From: Buxus sempervirens
Lineage: Eukaryota; Streptophyta; Magnoliopsida; Buxales; Buxaceae
Assembly: GCA_947561395.2 (NCBI GenBank)
Contig: OX387185.1
Span: 39,380,602-39,444,601, forward strand
Direction of reading: 5' to 3'
Length of the DNA: 64,000 bases
Below are positions 53,808 through 64,000 of this stretch, one piece after another. The position numbers and the translations under genes are program-made. Below the pieces are notes generated by a model, which worked only from the letters and a program-made list of their open reading frames with translations, was not told where the DNA came from and searched no databases. How positions within the stretch are numbered: position 1 is the first letter of the stretch; every line of letters starts with the position of its first letter.

Positions 53808-56473
53808 TTCCTTTTTGGCACACCCGGTGGGACCCTTAGTCTTTGAAAGAGCACTAATGGCAGCAAGAAGAAGTACTCGGCATGTTGAAAACGTAATGCC
53901 AGAGGAACCTGCCGAATCTCAGGTAAACCCTCTTTATGTTTCAGAAGTTCCGAAAGAAGGACCTTCATGTTACGTAAATCGGTCGTAAACAAATAGCCGA
54001 TTAATTTAAAGTTTGGTCATAAGAATGACCGATTCCCTGAAGCTATGGACTCAAAATTGGTGAGCACAAACTGCTCATATGATGCAAAGAAGACACTCCA
54101 TCAAAGCAATACGGTGTGTTATCCTCCGGAGCATGAAATCCTTTGCCGAAGATTCGGTGAATTCTGGACTATTTCTTCTTTACCTCTTCTTCGTTGAAGT
54201 ATCTTTTGGCAGATCCTAATCGGACCCATAGCATTGAAGAGGATGAGGTGTATAAGGATGATCAGACCGATTTCAAAAAATTCAAAGCCCACAACATGCA
54301 TTAATTACTGTGTCGGCATTTACTTTTTTCATTTGCGCCATGAATTCATGGCCATGAATTTGTTGTTCTCATGATTACATCTCTTGATGCCACGTGGCCG
54401 TCACTTTTTATCAAGTGGCCATGATTTGATAAGATCAAGATAAATTAGGCCTTTTTCGGCCGTAATACTGAAGTAATTAAAAAATGGTCATCTGGCCATT
54501 TATTGCTTAGAAAAGAAGGTCTTTAAAATACCATTGGATCGGTCAACACCTGATTGACCAAGACTTGATTACGGTATAAGCTTTGCTACCGACGAAGTAC
54601 CGATTATTACGGCCAATTGTGTGCTCTTACAAGTCCCATGATGAAAATTTCCATCCATGGACCAACGGCAGAACTCCATGATGGCAGCAGCTTCAACCGG
54701 AATACCAATTGAAATAACCCACTTGGAGTAAAACCAGAAGGACACTTGGTGACACATGAGCATTTGAACCTAAGTATCCTGATTGTCTCTATCATCTTGA
54801 GCACTCAAGGCTTATTCACGAATCGATTTTGCGGGACAAGAAGATCCTACGTCCTATTTGGAGTGCCGAACCACTCGGAGTCCCAATTTTGCAGGACAAG
54901 AAGCATCCTGGTCCTACTGGGAAGTGACACAGTATTTGGTACCGAGATGTTCTTGGTAATCTTCATGCACTGATTTCCAAGATTCGGGAATTCAAGCAAA
55001 TGGTTGCATCATGGTCAAATGACCATCAAAATGATTCATGGCCTCTCACGGCCATGATTTGTTACGAAAGTCTCATGGCCGAATGGCCATGATCCATCAA
55101 AACATTTAAAACATTTAATGACCTTTTGGGCATTAAATGTTCATGACCGTTTGGGCATGAATATTCAAAAAATTTAATTGTTTTGAATGTTTTGATTTTT
55201 ATGACCGACCAAATCGGTCAAGAATTTTACCCACTTTCACTACTTTTGTGGGGGTGGTCAATGACCGTAAATAGCCATATTTGTAAGGAACCAAAAGGGT
55301 ACTTAACATACCATCGGATCGGTCAACACCCAATTGACCGGGACTTGCTTACCGGTATAAGCTTTGCTACCAAGACTACGATCTTCGACGAAGTGCCGAT
55401 TATTACGGCCAATTATGCGTGCATTCACAATTTTGGTTAAAAAGATTTCCATCTTCTTACTAGTTCCATTTCTCTGGCTTTCAAATTCATGTTTGAAACG
55501 AGTTCCGGGGAACTTGATTTCCTCATCATTAAGTTCAGCCAGATTTCTAGTAGAACACTGCAAAAAGGTTCTTTGTGTTCGGAAAAGATGGAATCCGGCG
55601 GAGTCACATAGGAGCCAATGTCAATGAAGAACTCGTTGTCACTACCGGAAGAGGAATTTTCATCCTAGAAGTCAAATAAATGGAAGCAAAGGCAGCCTGG
55701 GGCGTCAACCATTTGGGTGTTGACTAGCCGGAGTCGTGTTTTAGGAAAATCCCAAACCTGGATGTTTTTTCCATAGATGACTGGCGATCTGATCACCTCT
55801 GAGGGCTTGAACATGATTTGGTGGTCGGGGATAACTACGGAATTTCTGTAATGACGAAAATCAAGGGAGATCATCATGGAATTTCGTAATTTAAAGCGAA
55901 AAGCTCTCCTGTTGCGCTCATGGCCGAAAACCCGAAATGGCGAAACGGCCATGAGTATATTTTAACAAATAAAAATTGTGGCCGACTTCACACTCATTAC
56001 CAAAAAGTCAACCGGCCACATGTTCTTCAAAAAAGAGGAAACTGGTAATATCTTTTTTACAAAATTGTCATTTGACCATAATTGTTTAATAAAAAGTGAA
56101 ACCGGCCGACTTCACATTCATTACGAAAGAGTCAACCGGTCACATGTTCTTCAAAAAAGAAGAAACCGGTAATATTTTTTTTTAAAATGGTCATCCGACC
56201 ATAATTGTTTAACAAAAAGTGAAACCGGGAACGTTGTTTTACAAAGTGGTCATATTGCTACAATTTTTAACAAAATTTGGCCGAAAAGGCCATGAAATTT
56301 TTGGCCGATTCACATGGCCACGTTATTTTTCGGTCAAAATAAACTTTTGGCCGAATCTTGTCTTGCCTATGGGTCAAGTGAGACCCATCATAAGGGTGGT
56401 CCCATGGCAAATGTTTTATCACTTCTTCATCACGTCTTACTACAGCGACGTAATGAGTAAGTGAGGGGGGCAA
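53808..56473 (+). mobile_element. Internal remnant of the first element unit
   Basis: Begins with the primer site and a short gag start (53857-53985: MAARRSTRHVENVMPEEP), after which similarity to the second unit stops. The rest is non-coding. It contains a direct repeat of about 100 bases (54532-54620 and 55311-55415, sharing GGTATAAGCTTTGCTACC and CGATTATTACGGCCAATT) and a tandem duplication at 55979-56220. A polypurine tract GTGAGGGGGG (56461-56470) ends the region right before LTR B. Confidence 0.7.
55979..56220 (+). repeat. Tandem duplication, period about 123 bp
   Basis: GGCCGACTTCACA begins each unit (55981 and 56104). Both contain CACATGTTCTTCAAAAAAGA and GACCATAATTGTTTAA. Confidence 0.9.
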
Positions 56474-59400
56474 TGTTTACACCCACCGTAGCCCGGCAGT
56501 AGTGTTTTACAACCACGTATATCTTTTGACCAATTTATGTCCTACCACATACGGGTCAAGTGAAACCCATGTTTACACCCGCCGTAACCCGACGGTAGTC
56601 GGAGTAAATAGGGGTCTAAGTATAATATATATTTTTATTAGGTAAACGATAGTGAATAATTTTGTCATTAATGCCATTAAAGGAGTTATCATGGCATGTG
56701 CTACTTTATTGGATTTGAGGATAATTTCTGGATGCTTGATCAACCTGTAAGCACCTTATTTTTGCACCCCTGGAAGTGCTGCAAATGGAAACCCTAGTAG
56801 AAATTCAAAACCCTGAGGGGACAAAAGTTGACTTTTGATCAAGTGATAATTGACCACCAGCTTTATCTCATTGGATAGAGAATCCTGACACGGTTCCAAC
56901 ACAACTGAGTTTGCTGGAATCAGAGTCCGGATGAAGGTTTTGCGGGAGGTCAAACTTGAGGGGGAGCCGAAAGTTGACTTTCTGCTAAACCCCGATCCAG
57001 GTGCTTACCCCAGGAACTAAATCTTAAAATTCGGATTTTTCGGACAAATACGCGGCCGCATTTATTGTTTCTCAATAATTGTGTCGCTCGGGGCCGAGCG
57101 ACAGCTACTCAGCGCCAGCTCAGCGGATACCCCCATGTCTTCTTCTATAAAAGCCGCGGCAACCCTCTTGCAAAAGGGTTGGCTGTTTTTTGGGTTGGGG
57201 GATTTTTTGGCTGGCCTTCTTCTCTTGCGAAGTTCTTTCCTGGGCAGAGAGTTCTCACTCTCTTCTTTGGTGTTCTTCCCTGGTGTTGGTTCTTCCTACA
57301 GAGAACCTTCCTTCCCCCGCTTTGCCTAAGTCGAAACCCCCCTTCTTCCTCTCCGTTGCCTCACAACCGAGAGGACGACAAGCTGGTGAGGAGAGGTGTT
57401 GCTCCAGCAGTCGTTCGTGCTCAAGGAGTTTTGCTGGATATGGGTGACCCCTTCAAACCGAACCAAATGGACCAATAGGGTTTCCAGGTCACCCGGAAAC
57501 CCAACCTGGGACTCAGACCACCGGTCTAACCTGATTTCCAGTGGACCTTCCAATGGGGCCCACCCAGCTCGAACTATTCAATTTTGCTTAAATCAGATAA
57601 TTAAAAGATTTGAGTGGGCCAGACCACTTGAGGCCCACCCAAGCCCTATGTGGGGCATGCATGCTTAAATTAGGTTGTAGTTTGGCCGAGACCAAAGGCA
57701 GGGCCTATCGGGCCCACCAGGGCCACAAAATCAAGCAAGGTTGGGGTTTCAAAACCCTAACCCAGGAAGTCTTGGGCTTTCAAGCCCAACCCAGGTAAAG
57801 GGCCCCAAGCCCAGGCCTGGCCCATTTTGGAAACTTAAGCAAGATAAATCCAATAAATCACTTGGCTACCATATGCGGCCCACCCAATGGGCCCACAAAA
57901 CAATCCAGCCCACTTTGCATGGAAATCACTTAATAACCCAACTTGAACTTCAAAGATAAAATCAACTCATTGAACCAAAGCCCAAAGGGCCTCACAGGCT
58001 TAGACTGAGGCCCGCCAAGGGAACATGTGGACCACACCTGGCCCACCAAGGAACCCGTGGGCCCTCCAACAGGGCCCATCCAATCAGATTTACCTCACTC
58101 TAAGCTAAGAAGATAAAATCAAGTAAAGGGACCCACACCACTTTGGCGGTTCCGCCAGACTTAAACAAGTGTTCATGCTGGAATAGGAATCGGGTGAGTG
58201 AGAGACCAAAGTTGACTCAAACTAGGAAAAACTATGGAACTTGTCACTTGACGGGGCGGACCGAGGTGTCTACGGACTTCCCCGGACCGTAACCGAGAAC
58301 TTGCTTAGAATCTTAAGCCGCAGACCAAATAGACAAACTCAGGCACCCATGTTTCCGCCTGCACCCCATCAGGTGGTGGCGACTCCAATTTCCCTTTTAC
58401 CCAGTGCGACGCAACCGAAGTCAGGCGTGCACACAACCCCATTGCCTTTTATTTATGAAAAGGTGCATTTGACCAATTATTCCTTTTGGCCGATTACGGC
58501 TCATTAAAGATACTTTGGTAATTCTCTAAAGACATGAAGAATGGGGTCCCCCACTTTCTAAAAACGTGGAGTGGTTATATAAGGTGGGTTCAACTTCCTA
58601 AAAGTGGGTCGTTGGGAGACTTTGTGGTAAAGCAAAACGAACCTGCAGACATGGAAAAGGGATCCCTCGAAGATCGTGCAAGAGTGGGACGTTGAGCAAC
58701 CATCAAAGATAGGCTATAAAAGGCCCAAACTCGAAAAGCTTGAGGACACAATCCATCCAATCGCAACTGGTTATAATATTATTTTGATCATCCGTGATCT
58801 TCATCCCCTCTCCTACACTATAGTCAGAAGGATAAACTAGGACTTCTCTCACTGCTTCCAATCGCAGTGACACCTTAGATCCCTCTTTACTCTGATCAAC
58901 ACCAGAATCCTACCACCGGAGGGTAAGTTGAGGCCGCCCCTAACTTGCAGTTCTGTGTCTACACAATCTCGAGCAACCCGTCCCGAGACTCGCTCTGATC
59001 AAACCAGGTGACCTATGTATTTTCTACTAAACAGCAATCCAAGGTGAACCCCCTGAATTGGCTTTGCTAGTAGCTGCCTCCTTCCTCCTGCTCTTATACC
59101 CGATTACGGCTATAAGACCAGGACAGGCCGATCCTGCAAGCCCTGTCAGTTTTCTTCTTACTTTTTGTTCCCTCTTTGGGGATTATCCGTTGTCGCTTTC
59201 GGCCGTCGGCCGATTTTACAATAAAAGAGTTTTGTGCCATTAGTTGCTTTCGCTTTCAAACACTTACAAGAACCCAAACGAAGACCAAACCCTTAGTCTT
59301 CATATTATCGCCTGATCGGTTTTATTACAAGTGACTTGCAGTACGACTGAACCAACCCCAGTTTAGATTCGGAACAGGTGCCCGGGGTCAGGACCCGACC

Positions 59401-59494
59401 TAAAATCATTGTATCAAACGATACTGGCACGCCTGCGTAGAGACACATCATCAACATCGCCACGTGTCCACACCGGCCCAATTTCAGAGGAACA
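56474..59494 (+). mobile_element. LTR B of the same family, split by a solo LTR
   Basis: The first part, 56474-56745, starts TGTTTACACCCACCG after the polypurine tract. The second part, 58439-59494, matches LTR A and ends GAGGAACA. Without the inserted solo LTR it is about 1.33 kb. It is preceded by a polypurine tract and followed by a primer site (59503-59520), so it serves as right LTR of one unit and left LTR of the next. Confidence 0.75.
56741..58438 (+). mobile_element. Solo LTR (Tat-like, plus orientation) inside LTR B
   Basis: The LTR spans 56746-58433 (about 1.69 kb), starting TGTAAGCACCTTATTTTTGC and ending GGCGTGCACA. It is flanked by perfect 5-bp CAACC copies (56741-56745 and 58434-58438). 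It carries the complement of the GTTGCGTTGGAAC and GAGTCGCCACC.CC.GATGGGGTGC modules (56890-56930 and 58350-58395), so it belongs to the same superfamily as the LTRs at 29-44 kb but in the opposite orientation. Confidence 0.9.
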
Positions 59495-60316
59495 TCCCAT
59501 TTTGGCATGCCCGGTGGGACCCTTAGTCTTTGAAAGAGCACTAATGGCAGCAAGAAGAAGTACTCGGCATGCTGAAAACGTAATGCCAAAGGAACCTGCT
59601 GAATCTCAGGTAAATCTTCTTTATGCTTCAGGAGTTCCAGAAGAAGGACCTTCAAGTTCTCAGTCGGATCTTAATGAACGGCTTATCTAGGCCATACAAG
59701 GTCTTAGCCAGCAAATGGCAGGCTTTAATCAAGGTATTAACAAAATTTCTTCTTATAATGGTAGAATCCTAGCAGTATTACAGGAAGGATTCTCCACAAT
59801 GGCAAGACCGGCCATGATGGCCGAACGAGCCAAGACATCGGCTGCCGATTCGAATGCTCAAGAAAGGATAAATATCCCGGAGCAACCACCACCCATAAAC
59901 TTGGGCGGCAACGGCTGAAATGAACCGGCTAACATTGCTGCTGTTAGGGGAGAAATACCTCCTGGTATCCCGATTCCTCCAAATGTGCCTCCGGTCGAGG
60001 TACGCCTAGGGAGGCAAAGGGAGGCGCAGGAAAACCTTACCCAGGCTGGATTGACCAGCAATTTGAATTTCCTAGGGGATACAAGATTCCTGAATTCACT
60101 TTGTTTTCAGGAGAAGGTCAACATTCTACCGTTGAACATATTGGCTGATTTACGGTTCAATGTGGAGAGGCATCCGGTAATGACTTCCTCAGACTCAGAC
60201 TATTTGGAAATTCATTGACCGGACAAGCCTTTACGTGGTACATTACATTACCGGCTAATTCTATTACAAATTGGGCAATGATGGAGGAGAAATTCCACTC
60301 CCAATTTTATCGGACA

Positions 60317-62395
60317 GAACCTGTATGCACCTCTGGTGCGCTGAAAAAGCATGTTACAATCTGTTATGGAGTTGCCACTACCTGAAATGGTGCAGGTAGA
60401 CACCTTGTTTGATTTTTTGGTTTGCACCAGTGATTCCGGATAAGTGACCCGATTACAACCCAGGGAAGTCCTTGAACACCCTAGGTTTCCCCACCGAAAT
60501 GGGTTCCCTTAAATTAGTTGGATATTTAATGGGATCTCTAATTTATTTTTATTTTTTTTATTTCTTTTCTAAATTTTTATCATTTTAAGTATACAACAAA
60601 TATTAATTTATATGTACAAGGCCTCCACAAAATTACATCGGAAGTAAAGCAATATGAACAAAACGAAACCATGCTAAAACAATTTTCAACCACAAGAAAG
60701 AATCGTCGCTTCAATGCTTGCTTCATTTGCTTTTTCCCTTTCTTATTATTTATTATTTTTTTGTTTTGTTTTCTATTGTTTTTATCATGCAAGATTAACT
60801 AATTACTAATTTACAAGGCAAGAAAATGAGACCACCTGAACTACTTTTAACCATGACCTAATTACTAATTTACAAAGGAAACAAAAAAATGAAACAACCT
60901 GAATTACTGCGCTATCCACATTCAAAGATTCATATCTCCCTCAATTCTTAACCAAATGGTACGAAATTTGATTCCTTAGAATCATGACTTTAAACACTAA
61001 AATAACCTATAGCAGTTTTCAAAAATTCATTTTCATTTAAGAGATATGAAGCTCCAAAATTTACTGTTAGACATTTCCAATTGAAAATCTGAACCAAAGA
61101 AAATTAAAAATAAAATACCTACTCATAGTGTAGGGTCTCGAGCATATTTTTAGATTAAACTAAAATAAAAATACCACAAATCTCATGAAGGACTCCAGAC
61201 TTGAATCAAACTAGAACTAGGTGAAAAAAATTGGTATATCTGGAAAACAGGTGCAAACCTAATGCAGGAAAAAAAATTCAGAACTTTACATCTTTGTCTT
61301 TTTTTTTTACATGATAAAATTACCCATAGCCATCAAACATATATACATGTCTCTCACCAATCATGTAATCTTATCTCAAAAATTGTAATGAAAGAGAGGT
61401 CTCATACAATGTATTAAACAAATGACTCACCTGTTATGGATTGACACTTCAAATCAGGTCTTGGAACCTTGGTGTGTCGTGAACAGCACTTTTCCATTCT
61501 CCCTCCTTGCTAGTAGACGTCCCTCTTCTTTTCTCCACTTCTTCCTACTTGCTTCTTTTTCTTTCAAAGAACTCTCTTACTTGCTCTCTTTTTTTTCAAA
61601 GAACTCTCTTACTTTTTCCTCCTCCCTTTTGCTCCCAACTTCAAGCCCTTTTATAGAGAATTCCCACCCCTTCAAATTCTTAACCCCTAACCTTTCCTCT
61701 TCCTCTCCTAAACCTCTCATCTCCCTAACTTCCTCTCTTAAACACCTAAACTCCTAACTCCTCATCTTCCTCTCTTAAACACCTAACCCTTCCTCTTACT
61801 CTCTTAAACCCTTAACTCTTTCTCTTCCTCTCTTAAACACCCTCATTTATTTAGGTTTGGTCAAAGTCTATTTTGTCCCACATTTTTATTAGGCTTATAT
61901 ATTTTTTTAAGCTTTGTCTCAATATCTCAAGCGAATATGAGTTGGACAAATTTGTCCAACTCATTTCTCTTTGTTTATTTTTATTATTACTTTTTAATCT
62001 TAAACTTTTATTAACTTTGTTATTTATTTGCATAAGAAACCCCATTAGGAAACTTACTTATTTACTAAAACAACCCCACAAATTTTTAATTTGTCATTGG
62101 TTACATGGCAGCCACCATAGCGTACATGTGGCTTCCATGTGGCATCCAATTTGGGTTTTGTAAAAATCCCCAAACTACCCTTTATTTCTTTTATTCATAA
62201 CTTAGCCGTTTGAGATCCAATTTGAGCACAGTTTGGTGTATCGGAATCGGCTTAGAATTATCTTTATTATGGGCTTGTTATTTCAAAAAGATGGGTCTAT
62301 TATAAAAACCTTGATTTACGTGCCCAAATATATACCGGTTTAAGATATGATTCTTGGGCAATTTTATGCTGCAAAAATGTGGTGCTGATAGAACC
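60317..62395 (-). mobile_element. Solo LTR inside the gag region
   Basis: The LTR spans 60322-62390 (about 2.07 kb), starting TGTATGCACC and ending GTGGTGCTGATA. Perfect 5-bp copies of GAACC flank it (60317-60321 and 62391-62395). Near the left end it has GGAGTTGCCACTACCTGAAATGGTGCAGGTAGACACC-like sequence (a diverged form of the GAGTCGCCACC module), which gives minus orientation. It contains a pyrimidine-rich tandem repeat of CTCTCTTAAACACCTAA-like units at about 61670-61850. Confidence 0.85.
61670..61850 (+). repeat. Pyrimidine-rich tandem repeat in the solo LTR
   Basis: Six or so irregular units like CCTCTCTTAAACACCTAACC with variable length. Confidence 0.75.
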
Positions 62396-64000
62396 CGAAG
62401 TAACCATGGTTGATCTTGCTCAGTTAAGACAACAACCAGGGGAATCGGCCGATAAATACATCACTCGATTTAAATATATGAAAAACAAATGCCAAATTCT
62501 TTTACCAGAATCGGAATTTGCAAATCTAGCCTTAAACGAACTGCACTTTGAACTCCGAAAGAAGTTCGAAAGTGAACAATTCGAAGACTTATTTGAGTTG
62601 TCAGCTAGAGCCGCCAAATATGAATGGCTGTTACAGGAAGACAACGAAAAGAAAGCCTCATCTTACGGGTCTTATGACAAGGACCCGAACTTTGAGTACG
62701 GAGTGGTGGAAGTCGTGGGAAAGCAATCAATTACCTGTCCGATTCTTATCCAAAAAACCAAGCATACAGAAGATATAAAAGAAACAAATACTTTTAGCCG
62801 AGGCGGACAAGGGGAAGATGCAGGTTGACACACAACCATTCCCTAAAGAGGTATCGGCGAATATGATCACCATTGGCTTGCCGAAACACACTCCGGCCGT
62901 TAAAATCGACTTGGATGGATCCTCTTCAGAAAAGTGTGGAAAAAGAACACAACCGGTTCAAAACCAGGTGAACTTACGACCAAGAAACTATTGGAGGTAT
63001 CCACCCACACAAGACCGACCATGGCATCAGGAAAGAAGAGGTGAAATTTGGGGTGAATGGTGGCATAAGTCCAGGCGCGAACCCAGGATAGAAGAAAACA
63101 GAAAGCGAATCCTGACGCGACGATAACAAAGAAATTGACTTCGGCTTCTTCTGAATTCTTTTCCACTAAAGTTGCAACCACAAAGCGACCAGAAACGGTT
63201 GCTAAGTCCTCAGAAGATTCTTCCTTTACTCAGGATATATCCAAGCTTCCAGAGAAAATAGAAGTATCACCAGATCACCTTTGTCAAGAGTGCAACAAAA
63301 AGTGGTAACAGGATATCAACGTACTCAGCGCGACAAAGGGAAGCCCCTAAATTATAAAGATACACATCATACTCAGGGGGACAAGAGGCCACTTTACTTG
63401 ACTTCTGGAAGACAAGTGGGTTCGCCGACAAGGTCGGCGGCCACATATAGCTCAGCTTGGGAAAGCGGCTATATGACTTATGAACAATATATGATGGTAA
63501 ACAGGGCCAAACTCAGGATGGTAAAACCCCCTATTATTCGAGATGGTCACTGGAAGAAATTGATTTATCCTAAGTTTCCTTTCTACTCGCAGGGAAATGT
63601 CGCGGAATTGACCAGAACGCAAAAGCAACACTGGCAGCGACAACAAGCTAAAAGAAAATACCAAGAATAGAGCACTGGATCGTCCGAGCCATATTGGTCG
63701 TCTAGGTTTACCGCCAAAAGGCGCACCCCAAAACCACAAAAGCTCAAGAAGAGCCCGTTACCCAGTTCATCAGCTGCCCAGGATACTGCACCCGAACATA
63801 GTTCCAATGCAGTAAATTCAGTAACTGAAAGACTGGTGTCTGACGATGATCTGACGGACAACTTCACCGGAGGAGAACGAGAACAGTTGCTAGTTGAACA
63901 GTTGTTAACTGAATATAGCAGGATGTCGACTTCCTCCACGGTAGAAGTAACTGAGGAAATGATGCTCGAATCCCCGAAGGATGAGATTAGCGAATCACTG

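Larger units (their letters stand above)
59495..64000 (+). mobile_element. Internal region of the second unit: decayed gag, runs off the window
   Basis: Primer site 59503-59520, then a gag region from 59543 (MAARRSTRHAENVMP) to 60321. It resumes after a solo LTR at 62396 (VTMVDLAQLRQQPGESADKYITRF and a KYEWLLQED stretch), which is a Ty3/gypsy gag domain. Further ORFs to 63670 (YMTYEQYMMVNRAKLRMV, NVAELTRTQKQHWQRQ) look like the gag-pol junction region. The element is broken in several places and its pol and right LTR are outside the window. Confidence 0.75.

Noticed and set aside
57065-57478. 137-codon ORF
   Set aside because: Lies inside a solo LTR, with no domain and in leader-like sequence.

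Overview
This window is plant nuclear DNA, almost certainly from an angiosperm. It is AT-rich and filled with nested transposable elements: Ty3/gypsy LTR elements of a Tat/Ogre-like type, a Ty1/copia remnant, a Cassandra-type TRIM carrying 5S rRNA-like sequence, hAT and Mutator (MULE) non-autonomous elements, and LINE-type RNase H fossils. Genes have spliced introns with GT..AG borders. I see no bacterial features, no CRISPR array, no tRNA gene and no clearly intact ordinary host gene. The species cannot be fixed from the sequence.

Layout. 0-6.4 kb: a minus-strand Ty3-type LTR with primer-binding site and leader, an older LTR remnant, a LINE RNase H fragment and a copia LTR. 6.6-8.5 kb: a hAT-like element with an almost perfect 8-bp target duplication. 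9.0-9.9 kb: a minus-strand RNase H ORF with all four catalytic acidic residues. 10.5-24.5 kb: a degenerate segmental repeat (at least four copies) carrying a GA-rich leader and a small basic ORF, broken up by hAT, MULE and foldback insertions and by microsatellites. 24.6-25.2 kb: the Cassandra TRIM.

27-52.5 kb is the most interesting part. Three composite modules, each an inverted pair of GGTACC-rich arrays around a spacer full of short palindromic CpG-rich motifs, alternate with two convergent genes. The first gene (28.1-46.0 kb, plus strand) can be followed exon by exon as a 13-exon Ulp1-like (C48) cysteine protease gene. It has been split by a 3.2-kb solo LTR inside exon 3 and an 11.4-kb LTR retrotransposon inside intron 5, both with perfect 5-bp target duplications. 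It also carries three in-frame TAG codons and an Asp-to-Asn change at the catalytic acid. The second (48.6-50.1 kb, minus strand) resembles the 'putative plant transposon protein' family. Next to it is a large minisatellite built on the near-palindromic decamer TGTACACATG. Together these may be one large two-gene DNA transposon or gene cassette, or independent foldback elements beside two transposon-derived genes.

52.7-64 kb: a tandem LTR-internal-LTR-internal arrangement of another Ty3/gypsy family, itself interrupted by two solo LTRs (TSDs CAACC and GAACC). The second internal region carries a decayed gag and runs off the window end.
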